A stretch of 64,000 nt of DNA from Malania oleifera (lineage: Eukaryota; Streptophyta; Magnoliopsida; Santalales; Ximeniaceae), in contig NC_080419.1 in assembly GCF_029873635.1 (NCBI RefSeq), positions 76,062,597 through 76,126,596 of the forward strand, in the 5' to 3' direction. Positions within the stretch are counted from its first letter, which is position 1. Each line of letters begins with the position of its first letter. A program made the position numbers and the translations under genes. Of the stretch, positions 23,758 to 35,304 are shown one piece after another. The notes under the pieces were generated by a model. It was not told where the DNA came from and searched no databases. It was given only the letters and a program-made list of their open reading frames with translations.

Positions 23758-25432
23758 ATGGCTGCACCTGCACCGCGCACTATAATGGATTTTATGCAGC
23801 TTGAATATGCCACTGCATCCTCTTCTACTATTTTGCCTTATGATTAGCTTAATTTCATGATGCAGCGCGGGACGACGTCATTGCTACCCGAGTTCTACGG
23901 GACGGAATCTAAGTGCCCTTATCAACATCTAGCAGAGTTTGAGTTAACCTGCAACATGTTTTTCTCTCTTGCTAAAGCTGACGAATCTACTAGACTGAAT
24001 TTATTTCTTGCTACTTTGCAGGATAGGGCACTGATCTGGTTTCATTCCTTGAGACCTCACTCTATCATTAATTGGACTGATATGGAGCGTGAATTTCTGC
24101 ATGCGTTTTGTCCCTCACAGAAAACTCAATTTTTGCAGGAACAAATTCTTAATTTTGTGCAACATGATGACGAGACATTTAGGGCTTGCTGGGAGCGATT
24201 CAAAGACCTACTAAGTACTTGTCCACATCACGGGTTCGACTCATGGAGGTTTGTTGATTATTTTTATACCGCTCTTATCCCTGATTGTAAGTGTTTTGTC
24301 CAGACTATGTCTAATGGAGAGCCCGTCAGCGAGGATCCAGATTAAGTATTATCATTCTTTGATTACTTAGCTGACAATGTCCCATAGTGCAACACACGAT
24401 ACACTCAGGCACCCATGACTGCACATCCTATCGGCACAATTAGTGGCGGTGATGCATATGAACCACCAAACAGCCCAAATATTCCTCCACCTCAATACCA
24501 GCCACCACAGATCCCTCAGAGCTGTACGTCGTCGGAATTTCTAGAGGATAGCATAACTCAGATGGCGAACATGCTCTAGCAGTTCATGCAAACTCAAGTT
24601 GATCATAATAATGAATTGCGGGACACCATTAATGCGATAAGCACGCAGTTGAACATCTTAGAAAATGAAGAATTGCCCATGGAACCTCAGCCTAGTCCTC
24701 AAGAGTACCGGCAGCCACACCAACAAATACCTGATGTTTCTCTTGAGACAGCAGAGACCACCACTACTTCGAGAAGCGAGAAATAATTTCCCCAACCTGA
24801 GATGCTCATCGCCCGGCAAACACTTGTGTTAGAACTGAAAGTTACGGCTGAAGTAGATGAATTCGAAGAAAAATCAGAGGAAGCGAACCCAAAAGCGGAA
24901 CAATTAGTTGATGAGGATACTGAAACTCATACGGAGTACCAACCTGTGGTACCTCATACTCCGAGCTCAGAAATCGTGAAACCATCACTCTCTCCTGAAT
25001 CAGATGTTAAGGAGCCTAGTATGGAGGTAAACTCTTGCAGTGGTATGATGATATGTACACTCGATAAAGAGGGTGACCAGTCTAGTGAGCATATAATTTT
25101 CAAAGAACTAGGTAAAACCTTTAATGTTAATGCTTCTGAAGAACTGCAGGTAATTATTCCGATAACTTCCTATCACACATTAGTTCGTAAAAGAAGCAAA
25201 TTTCCTAGAAACGATGTTAAATAAAGACCCTTTCTTGTCAACACAAGAGGGTCGACCTGCGCACATGTTGTTTGGTATTTTGACACGCATTTATTCATTT
25301 AAGGCTGATTTTCGTGCAGGTATGAAGACTGATCCACTGTGGCGGCTCGAATTTGGAAACCCGCCGATGCAATTTATAGACCTGCGGCCACCAGACGAAA
25401 TTCCTCCAGAGCCTCCGCCAATACAATTGTGA
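23758..25432 (+). pseudogene. RT2 gag-like gene, broken
   Basis: Better preserved than the RT1 copy. From ATG 23758 one frame runs to about 25224 with a handful of stops (for example at about 23845, 24343, 24385 and 24577). The frame then changes near 25190 because of one extra base relative to RT1. Recognisable gag segments are LAEFELTCNMFF, LIWFHSLRPHS and WERFKDLLSTCPHHGFDSW, followed by a Pro/Gln-rich linker absent from RT1, an acidic region and the conserved PPDEIPPEPPP end. No CCHC knuckle and no pol follow. The C-terminal part from MLNKDPFLST is shared with RT1 and matches no gag domain I know. Confidence 0.8.
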
Positions 25433-27151
25433 TGTTTTTCTTTCCCTTATTTTCCTTTTATTTTATCTTATTTTATTTTTAGTTAGTTTTCAGGTCTATT
25501 TTCTCATAGTTCGATATTTGTTTTCCATTATTTCGCCACTCAGGTACGCCTTACTTTTCCCGTGCACAGTATTTTCTATTTCCCCTATGCTTTCACATTG
25601 AGGACAATATTCCACTTTAGTTGGGGGGGATGAGCATTCACATGTGACACTGTGCATGTATATGTACTGGGTATAAATCGCATGTGACACTGTGCATGTA
25701 CACGTACTGGGTTTAAAAATAAAAAAAAAAATCAAAAATATCAAAAAATCAAAAAGAGAGAGAAAGAAAGGAGGAGCACTGAAGGATTACATTGCATTAT
25801 GCCATGCTTAACATTGTGTATACCCTTCACATACTTGCGTATAACTTAAGAATGACACACTTGAGTCAATCATGCGTAATTTTCTCTTTATATGATCATA
25901 TGACTCCATGAAGAATCGATTGGTAGTACATTCGTGTTAATTTAACTATATAATTTCCTGTATTTACGCGGCATCTCACGAGGCTGAATAAGCATATTCA
26001 CGTGATTCATTGCACTTAGGGTTTCTGTGAGCACTGAGAGAGCACCCGTGGAGACTATGACACATTGTGAGAATCCTTGAGCTATTTATCCTCCTTTTGA
26101 GCGTTAATATCAAATCAGAGTTCACAGAACTCAATTCTATTTTTTTGGATGATTCCTTGTACACTAGTCTTTGTTTTTTATTTGCTAGCCTAGAGGTGAC
26201 ACCTAGTGGGGAGATAGAAACCTAGGTCTTGTAGCCTACTCAAGATGTGAAGGCTGAGTCACCCCTAGAGATAGACTTAGTTCATGAACTCCTATTCGAG
26301 CTCAATTCCCATTGATGGTATGAAGATTACAAAAGAATTGTTATGATTGTCCTTATTGCTCAAGAAAAGACAGAAAATAAAGAATGAGCAGGAAAAAGAA
26401 CAAGCAATACACATGCGCATGAAATGAAATGTCAATGCCGGTCCAAATACATATCACAAGGACATGACACATATTTTCCATGTATGAAGATTCTTCAACT
26501 GATTAATGCCTCAGATGAATTCATGACAAGTTTGTGAGTAAGTTAATCTAGGGTGGTCTCAGTTGGATATGGCGAGTAGGTGAGAAGATGCTAGGGTGAA
26601 GGACCCGACACCTCATAGATAGGCTAGTTCCTTTCCAAACTAGTCCACTCCATATACTTAGCGTTGTTTCTTTTAATATGTGGGATGTTTGATCGCGACA
26701 CTCCTCCTCACATATGATGAGTGAACCCATTTTCTTTGAGTGTTTTTGAGGGTATACCAGTTAAACCGAGTCAAAGCGACCGTTCTGTAGGTGTCCACTG
26801 GCGTCCTAGGTGTACTGAGTCACACATATCACACACACCTCAAGAGTTTACCTATTTATACTCGAACTTATATGATTGCATTAACTCTAAATGTGCCACT
26901 GATTAACTTCATGTGAGTATCCTACTCTCAAATCACATATAAACGATGAAACTTGCATGAGTGACGTGCTTTGGAGTCGTGTGCATTGAATATGAACGAG
27001 CGAAATTCAGTTATGTTCTTGTACGTGAAGTGGTATAATATTGTCGCATGTGCATTGATTACATGATTATTGGAGTTTGTAGTTGTAAGCACCACCCTGA
27101 AATTCATTCACGTCATTTGCTAAAGACTAGCAAAACGTTAGTTGGGGGGTG
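25433..27151 (+). other. RT2 3' non-coding interior with two G-rich tracts
   Basis: An internal tract at 25618-25629 (TAGTTGGGGGGG) follows ATTGAGGACAATATTCC. A final tract GTTGGGGGGTG at 27141-27151 abuts the 3' LTR. The 1.5 kb between them has no credible gene but is close to RT1 10035-11545. Confidence 0.65.
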
Positions 27152-28973
27152 TGATTACACGTCAAAACTGCGTAATTGGACATTTAACCCAGGCTTTACG
27201 GTTTATATTTTTAATTAAATGTCCAAAATTGTCCAATATTTTAATAAAGTGCCAAAATCATCATTCTTGAACTTTATTGCACAATTTATGAAGTTTTGGT
27301 AATTTTTTGTCATAGGAAAATTCCCGGGAATCAAAACCGACACCTGTTCGTATTTTGTGTATAACTTTTCCGTCCGAATTCCGATCGAGAAAATTCAAAT
27401 TCTTGGAGAAAGAGAAAAGGATCATCCACAACTTTTATGTTTTGAGTTTTATGAGATACGGGCTCCAGAAAAGGATAATTTGCAATGAACGGAGAACAAA
27501 AAAAATATAATAATTCGGGTCCTCTAAATGGGTCAAATCTCCCATCCGGGTAGGGTTGGCTAATCTGGGTAGGGCTTCTTCTTTCTTTCTATTTTTAAAC
27601 CCCTCCTCCACGCAGCCCCGAGGGTCCTCTCTTCTTGTTCTTCTTCTTCTTTGGTTTTTGTTTTTTTTTCTCTTTCAATTGCCGCTTTGCCCTTCTCTGT
27701 TTCCCTTTCTTTCCTCCCCTGTTTTCTTTAATTTCTTGCAGCCTCTCTCTTTCCCAGTTCCACTCATCCCTGCTCCTCTTCTCTCTCCAATCTCTCATCA
27801 TCTTATTCTCACTCTCTCCCTCTCGGTTAATCTTCGTGTCTTTGCAACATTCGGCCAAACAGCGTGCACCAGCTCCGCTGCAGTAACAAAGATCAACCAA
27901 GCCTGCTGCTGCAAGACCTCCTCAGCCCCCTGTTCCTCCACAGCAGTTCTCTGCTATCCAAAAACAGCAACACAGCAGCAGCCTTCTCGTCCAAAAACAG
28001 CAACACAGCAGCAGCCTTCTCGTCCAAAACCAGCAACACAGCAGCAACAGCCTCAGCTCCATGATATGTTGCTGCAACCTCCACACACCCAAAGCCTCGG
28101 CCAGCTACCCTTGCAGCTTCTTCAACCCGAGCACAGCCGCGACAACCTCTGCAAGACCAGCCAGCTCCCTGCTGCAATAGCTATCCAAGCTCCTCTCGGC
28201 CATGCTCTGTTTTCTCTTACTCTCTCTCTCTCTCTCATCTTCTTCTTCTTCTTGTTTTTATTTATTTATTTACTTTATGTTAATTGTTATTTTTTCTTTA
28301 CTCATTGGATTTTATTAAAGATTTGTTTTTTTATTCTTTTTTATTCTTTATCATTTAGTTAAATGCTCTTTCAAGTATAGTTCTTTTTAGTATTAAAGTT
28401 TATTGATTTTATGTGTTTAATTAATGAAGTCTAAGATAAAGATAAAATATATATATATATATAGAAAACTAAAATAAAATACAAAGTTCGTGTTTTTATT
28501 CCTTGTGTCACGCTATTGTTTAGGTTGATTGATAGTCTAATTTTAATTCGAGTTCTGTGTTGGTGTTAAAGGTCCAATTTTTATTGCGCGCGTGTGCGTA
28601 TTTGATTAAGTTTTCATTGCATACTCTATTTCCTTGTTTGAAGTTGCCATTTTTAATTAGTGCGTGTCCCAATGTTTCCTTGAGTAGGATAGGGTTTCCA
28701 TTCTTGCTTTCTAATTTAGTGAATGTTAGTTTAAATTGCGTTTTAGGATTTAAATTGCGTGTTATTTAATTTGTCAAAAGTAAAATTGAATCATCTTGAA
28801 AAATCCGAATATGAACTGAGTTCAGTACAATTTTGTTTTCGATTGGACAAACGTAAAATTTGAGATTTAAACGCATTCCCTGAGGAGGCGATCTAGCCCT
28901 TGGGTTTAATATTACACGACGTAACTCCTATACTTGGGATAGCTTTTGAGCTGCTCATTTTTCGAGTGAGTCA
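27152..28973 (+). repeat. RT2 3' LTR
   Basis: Begins TGATTACACGTC and ends TCGAGTGAGTCA, at 1822 bp. The 33 bp minisatellite occupies about 27958-28048. A long frame at 27556-28362 is compositionally biased LTR sequence, not a gene. Confidence 0.9.
27958..28048 (+). repeat. 33 bp minisatellite in RT2 LTR
   Basis: The unit, CCTTCTCGTCC plus AAAAACAGCAACACAGCAG, recurs about 2.7 times. The 5' LTR has the same array with a few substitutions at about 22610-22692. Confidence 0.8.
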
Positions 28974-28978
28974 CTACA

Positions 28979-29638
28979 CAATTGGGGCTCACAGTGAAAG
29001 TGATACCACTCAAATGAGTGAGTTATGACAAATAAACTTCCCTTATGTCATGGACTCTAATCAAGGTATGTGATATTAAATTTTAAAAAACTTGATTAAC
29101 CATTTAGGTTTTTTTATGAAGTTTATAAGCTAAAACTTGACAAAATGGTGTCCATGAATAAGATTTTCCTAGGAATAGAGAATGTCTTTATGATGTAGAG
29201 CATTCTAGGAAAAATTTAAAAATAAAATAAAATTGGGAAGCATGTCGTTTGTAAATAGATTGTTTTCCATAAGAACAGGTCACAAAAGACATGCACCAAA
29301 CAACCTGGTTATTTTCAGTGAGTGATTCACAAATCTGCATCAAGTAGGTGCCATTCAATTCAAGCATGCAACAACTTAGATTTACTAGTAGCATGCAATA
29401 CTCAAGATTTTGCATAAGCCGTGTAGATGGCATTCAATCCAAGCATGCATGTATCCTAAAAATTCTATAGCATTTATCTCACTACATCTCAATAATAGTT
29501 TTATTTTATAAACAAATAACTATCCAATAGACAAATCTTAACTATATTGTAGGATATAGATAGTGGTATGTTGTTCTGACAAAGGCACATAGGCATAAAT
29601 GATATAAGATCATAAGAGCATTATATTTACAACCATGA
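28979..29638. other. Unassigned segment between RT2 and E
   Basis: No gene seen. It ends in CATGA (29634-29638), the target-site duplication of E, which is repeated at 45455-45459. By the nesting logic it was joined to 45460 onward before E inserted. Confidence 0.45.
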
Positions 29639-31517
29639 TGAGAAGTAAGGTGTACTCCCAAAAGGAGGTGAATTGGATTTTAAAATTTTCTTTAAAAAAA
29701 TTTTTTAATTAAGTATAACCCTTTTTATTTTAGTTTTATTTCAGTCACACAATCCCTTTTCAATTTAACTCGATTATGTTCGCACAATACAACCAATCAA
29801 TACAATTTTTACCAACCACCTTGCCAACCAACAATCCAATATGAAGATGATATTATGAATTCAACTTGCTTCAATAGGTAATAATTCAGATCAGATTTTC
29901 TTTGCATAACATAGTGAAGACAAAATAAATTTTAGAAAGATTATCTTAAAATGAGGGTAAGGCTTGCCGACATCCGCCTCTCTCAGACCCCACTCAAAGT
30001 GCGAGCCTTGTGCACTGGGTACGACCTTTTTTTATCTTAAATGCATTGTAATTTTCCTTCAATGAAATAATTTATTTCACAAGATATCCTTTAATAATGA
30101 TATCCAGCAATATAAATTTAATATGAACTTTTAATTCAACTTAATTAATAAATATAGTTCCTTAAATAAAAAATAATCAATATTCCAGCAATTCCCAAAT
30201 ATCCAGCAAGTTCTCAGCAAAGTAAATAAACATACATGCAATTTTTATACTTGAAACAATGTAAAGAGATTTAGGGAAGAAGAGAGGAACACCAGATTTT
30301 TTACAAGGCTCAACCAGCGGCCTACGTCCTTGCCCTTAGCAACACGCTGTGAGGATTTCTTTCCAACTTCTTCACCTGGCAAAGTTACAACCTCTCTCCA
30401 TTCGAGGTGGAGATCCCTCTCTAATAAGAACACCCTCCCTCTAGGCAATGATCCAACAATCCTCAATTGTCAATCAAAAACAAGAACAAGGAAACAACTT
30501 TTGTTCGTATAAAAAGTACTCTCAGTTAGAGCAGATTAGTACAATTGAAATCAATATTTTTCAATTAATAAACAATATAGAAAGATCAAAATCAGTATAA
30601 TATCACCAGGGTTCTTATTTTGATTTGAAAATCTCAATAGAATAAATTAGAAAACTTTGGGTTGTATTAGCAAAAGCACAACAATACTTTAGAAAAGATT
30701 TTAGCAAGAGAACTCTGAATTTGTAATTCATATGTGCTTGATTGTTGTGTGTAATTTGTGAAAATAATAAGTATTTATAGAGTAAAAAAGCACATTACAA
30801 TTTTCCCAAGTTACTTACCATATTTCCTAAGTATTTTCCAAGTTTGGGAGTCAAGAAATCAGTTTTGGAAACTTTCCAAATTCTATTTAAAAGATAAAAC
30901 ATGTACCTCAGTCGACTAGGACACAAGGGTCAGTTGCTTGTGACTTTAAATTTTAGCGTATTCTGAAACATAGTATTGATTCACTTGACTAGACATCAAG
31001 GGGTCAGTCGCCTTTCTTGATTCTATTTCCTTAAAAATCATTGCCAGTCACATGATGCAACTTCATCAGTCACTTGTCTTGCTTTCACCATATATGTTCT
31101 TCAAAATTTGATTTCAGAACTTTAACTTTAATCTTGGAAAATGTAAGTGAGACTTTATGAAAACATTTTCCATAATTTAAAATCAGATCTCTAAGTTAAT
31201 GAAATTTCCTATGAGCTTCATACGTCCATATTGAAATTGTGAAGTACTTACATGAGACTTATATAAAATTAAACTATCTAAATTCTAAGTCTTCATGCTT
31301 TGGCTTGCTTTTTATATCTAGCTTGAACTGTCATCTTCAATATGTTTCAACTTCATCATTCCTTGTGGCTTTTAAATCAAGCTTTATTCAATTTCTTCCA
31401 AAACTCGATCTTGATCACATGAAAACACTTAATCCCTAAACTATACTTACGTAAACATGTTGAGTATCCTTGATTTGTTATCATCAAAACCTAATATTAA
31501 GCTTTGTTAGGCAAACA
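29639..31517 (-). repeat. E 3' LTR
   Basis: 1879 bp. In plus orientation it begins TGAGAAGTAAGG and ends GGCAAACA. It carries a SINE tail near 29951-30031 that is missing from the other LTR. Confidence 0.88.
29951..30033 (+). mobile_element. 5'-truncated SINE (Au-like 3' end)
   Basis: About 80 bp reading GGGTAAGGCTTGCC, then TGCGAGCCTTGTGCACTGGG, then ACGACC and a T-run resembles the 3' end of plant Au SINEs. TTATCTTAAA is present on both sides (29941-29950 and 30032-30041, overlapping the T tail). At the matching site of the 5' LTR (about 38846) the two flanks join with no insertion. The tRNA-related head is missing. Confidence 0.75.
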
Positions 31518-31530
31518 ATTCCCCCTTTTT
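31518..31530 (-). other. E polypurine tract
   Basis: On the minus strand AAAAAGGGGGAAT lies directly before the 3' LTR start TGTTTGCC. It is the expected plus-strand primer. Confidence 0.75.
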
Positions 31531-32091
31531 GATGATGACAAATAAAAAGTAAAAGTGAGTGAGCCTTAATAAGGCTCCCCCTTATAATAAGCATACTCTC
31601 AATAAGATTTGTAAAGTAATAGTATATCAGAATTTATATTAACTTAATGAATATCTATCATGATATCAACATTTTTCAATTATAACTCCCCCTGAATGAA
31701 ACATATAACATATTCACTAAAATTTGAATTTCATTCATGACCAGATGTCATCATACTCAGATTTGTTTTATCATGCTTAGATTCATTAGAATTTACATCA
31801 TGCTCATAAAACTCATACTCAACTGCATACTCAGTTTGTCACCCTCAAACTTCTGTATCAAATGTAAACTCGGTTTTGCCCAAACTTCTCCTCCTTTTGA
31901 CATTAAGAAAAAAAAGAAGAGTATGAAGAAAGGTAGAAAAAGGCTCATGCATGGAGCCAATACAAGCACAAAACATAAGGTAGCATTCAACATGCACAAA
32001 AGATAGGCAATAAGTCCCAAAATAGCTTGTAAAAAAAAGGCACAAGGGATGCACATATTACAACCAAAGTGTGTTCAAGCTAAGAAAACAT

Positions 32092-33296
32092 CTAAGCATC
32101 ATCTGAATCTTCATCATCATCTTCATCTTCAACTTCATCTTCTTCTTCTTCTTCTTCTTCTTCTTCTTCTTCTTTAGCATAACCAGAACTAGTTTCCATT
32201 GGAGCTTTACCACGTGAAGAAGATGATTTGGCCATATGTTGTTCAATCTGGCCAAGACTTTAATCAAGAGAATAGTAATTAGTGTGAAGTGAGCTAAAAC
32301 TTGAACCAACTTCATCAAAAAGATCAGTGATCTACTACTGATAAGTAATGGACTAGGGAAGGGTATCATCTGTCCAAGGAACAGGTTTCTAAACTTGTCG
32401 TCGAGCAGTTCCTGAGGTGTAGGTGCCTGTCATCGCCACCGACCAAATTTGGGAAACCACCCTTGAGCATGTTGTTCATAACCCATTTGTTTAAGTTTGG
32501 TACAATAAAAAAGGTCTTAATGGGTCCTCTTGATGAAAAATGTGGAAGGAGTGACTACGCCAAGATGTGCAAAGACAAGATTTAGAATACCGCTATATCA
32601 AAGAATTACTCTACAAGCTTCCTCTCCTAAAATCATCCATTTAAGAATTAAGCTTGGCAAATAAATCTTTTTCCCTTTGAGAAAGCACCACATTACAAAG
32701 CAATCCAGGTAAGAAACATGGTCGTGTGATCCTACCTTAGGCAAAATATTGTAAGTAATGAGCTTTTGTAGGATCTGAGCCTACAAGTTCAGTTGATTGC
32801 AAAGTGGGGGATGACCAAAGTAAACTGGATCTTCAGACATAACTAGAGGTAGAAATTCTTCATGGGAGAAATCTTGAGCCATAATCCATGATTGGCCAAG
32901 AGATGGACATTCAAACTCTCCCTCTTTGATTTTGAGAATGGTGGCTAAGGATTGTGGAGTAATGGCAAAGAGCTTGTCCGTGACTTTAGTGGATGTCACA
33001 ATATCCACTTTGATGATATTGGCATAAAAGATTTTAACCAAATTGGAATACACTCCCTTTTCCTGAAATGTAAAAAATTTGTCCCATCCTAGAACTTTGA
33101 ATATGGGTAAAATGGCGGGAAAATCTTCTTCAAAGAAAGTAGTATATAAGACCTCACCAAAAATAGGATTAGTATATCAAAGATGATTTTGATAGAGTTG
33201 CTTAACGTGGGGAGTCATAAGCCATATCTCAATGTTATTGCTATCATCTTTCCCTGAAGTAGAACCACTGTTTGTTGTTTGTTTCATTCGTGGCAT
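32092..33296 (-). pseudogene. E extra 3' ORF (SIRE-type ORF3) with acidic tail
   Basis: Lies between RNase H and the 3' LTR, where SIRE-type elements carry an additional gene. It begins MPRMKQTTN at 33296. The best open part is 33053-32781, reading VKIFYAN and later FECPSLGQSW. This resembles the family often labelled 'putative plant transposon protein'. The C-terminus is a Glu run followed by DEVEDEDDDEDSDDA, coded by a GAA microsatellite, with a stop at 32092-32094. At least one stop near 33178 and later frame breaks disable it. No signal peptide or transmembrane segment was seen, so an envelope role is not supported. Confidence 0.6.
32121..32174 (-). repeat. GAA microsatellite coding the poly-Glu tail
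   Basis: A run of TTC on the plus strand, read as GAA (Glu) in the ORF3 frame. In another frame it yields a spurious poly-Lys protein. Confidence 0.85.
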
Positions 33297-33719
33297 GATT
33301 ATTTTGATGAAAAATGATCGGTGAAAATATTGAAAATAATGTGGTAATGAAGGAAGAAGATGATCTTCAAGGTTTAAACAAAAGATTTTACATGAGAGAA
33401 CTCTTAGGAATGAACTTGAAAAGGTTTTGGAGAAGAGAGGAATGGACTTAGGAGACTGAGGATTTAAAAATTTAGGGTTTTATGTACTATTCATATTTAA
33501 ACCTTCGATAGTTAATTGACTGATCTCGATATGTCAAACACTTGACAAGTGTGGGCTTTTGAAATTTCACCAAAAAGTAGCGAGTTAGCCAAATGTGCCT
33601 CAAGTGTCAGTTGCCTAACCTTTAGTACTTTGAACTAACACACTAACTTAAACACTCATCCACTTTTTCCTCTTCAAACTGTTCATGGCTTATAGAGATG
33701 AATCTATCCTCTAAAAAAG

Positions 33720-35133
33720 GTTTTGTAAAAATTTTAGCTCATTGATCATCTGTATTCACAAACTCATGTATGATTTCCTCTTTTTGCACATGATCTCTCT
33801 AAAAGTAATGTCTAATATCGATATGCTTGGTTCTAGAATAAGATATAGGATTGTTGGAAATATTTATGGTGCTAGTATTATCACATTTTATGGGTACAGC
33901 CGAATATTCCAAATTGAAATCCTTTAATTATTGTTTCATGTAAAAAGTTTGTGCCCAACATCTACGTACTGTCAAATACTTTGCTTCAATAGTAGATAGT
34001 GCCACAACATTTTTTTTCTTGGAGAACCGAGGCACAATAGATCTTCCTAGAAAGTGGCGAGTACCACTAGTAATATTTTGATCAATTTTGCATCAAGGAT
34101 AATCCACATCTGAATAGCTTATCATCTTAAAGCCTGTATCTTTGGGATACCATCGTCCTAAGTCAATAGTACCTATCAAGTATCTTAATATTCTCTCAAT
34201 GGCTATTTGGTGAGATTTATTTGGGGCTACTTGAAAATGGGCGCACATGCAGACACTTATTATAATGTCTGGTCTACTGGTTGTCAAATAAAGTAGACTA
34301 CCTATCATGCCTCGGTAGTAATTCATATCTATTGGTTTTCCTTGCTCATCTTTTTCAAGGCTTATAGAAGTGCTCATTGGAGTTCCCAATGGCTTTCCAC
34401 TTTCTATATCAAACTTATTAAGAAAATCTCTTATATATTTTGATTGATTTATGAACATCCTAGTTTTGGCTTGCTTGATCTAAAGACCAAGGAAGTATGT
34501 CACCTTGCCCATCATACTAATCTCAAACTCATCTTGCATGCATTTTGCAAAGTGTTTGCATAAGTCTTCATTTGTAGTACCAACGATAATGTCATCCACA
34601 TATATTTGGATGACAAGCATATCTTTGTCTTCAAACTGAATAAATAGCGTGTTGTCCATTTTTCCTTTAAAAAAGCCAATTTCCAACAAAAAGCCACTTA
34701 GCCACTCATACCAACCTCTAGGAGCTTGTTTTAGTCCGTATAAGGATTTTGTTACTCTGAACACATGATTAGGGCAATGAAAATCCTCAAATCCCGGAGG
34801 TTGTGCTATATATACTTCTTTATTTATAAATCCATTGAGGAATGCACTTTTCACATCCATTTGATAAAGTTGAAAGTCTTTATGAGATGCATAAGCTAGC
34901 AGCATTCTGATTTCTTTTATTCTTGCTATGGGAGAAAAGGTTTCATCATAGTCTATTCCTTCTTCTTTATTATATCCTTGAGCTGCGAGTCTAGCCTTGT
35001 TATGCACTACAATACCATTTTCTTCCTTCTTATTCCTAAACACCCATTTTGTTCCAATTACTAAATGATCAATGGGCCTACAAACTAATTTCCAAACTTT
35101 ATTTCTTTCAAATTGATTTAACTCCTCTTGCAT
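33720..35133 (-). pseudogene. E reverse transcriptase and RNase H
   Basis: 35133-34480 is a long open stretch of copia-type RVT_2. It has KWVFRNKKEENG, the DVKSAFLNG motif with the first catalytic Asp, KSLYGLKQAPRGWY, and the YVDDII active site. An in-frame stop separates it from 34458-34093, the thumb/connection part with SKYIRDFLNKF and YRGMIGSLLYLTTSRPDI. RNase H follows to about 33720, with ALSTIEAKY and KHIDIRHYF visible between stops. These enzymes copy element RNA to DNA in cytoplasmic particles. The catalytic residues seen are intact, but stops make this copy non-functional. Confidence 0.9.
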
Positions 35134-35304
35134 GGCTACTATCCATGAGTCATCATTTAATGCATCGTTTATGTTCTTAGATTCCTCCTAAGATAGGAAT
35201 GCACAATGATTACACATATTCTTCAATAAGGATCTAGTAGATACTCCTAGTGAAGGTTCACCAATGATTTGAACCTTTGGGCGATTCTTTACGAATTTCC
35301 ATTC

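Larger units (their letters stand above)
21794..28973 (+). mobile_element. RT2: complete gag-only LTR retrotransposon (TR-GAG-like)
   Basis: LTRs at 21794-23617 and 27152-28973 are very similar and are flanked by a perfect CTACA duplication (21789-21793 and 28974-28978). The order of primer site, gag, G-rich motif, non-coding 3' interior and polypurine tract is the same as in RT1, and the interiors align throughout by eye. It has no protease, polymerase or integrase. The LTRs of almost equal length and sequence suggest a later insertion than RT1. Confidence 0.9.

Noticed and set aside
27556-28362. A 268-residue plus-strand frame, the longest in the window
   Set aside because: It lies wholly inside the RT2 3' LTR, crosses the 33 bp minisatellite, and is not kept in the 5' LTR.
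32058-32369. Minus-strand protein with a poly-Lys run
   Set aside because: It is a shifted reading of the GAA repeat. The ORF3 frame gives Glu and ends properly at 32092.
33742-33927. Plus-strand frame overlapping E RNase H
   Set aside because: Antisense of a region with clear RNase H motifs on the minus strand.
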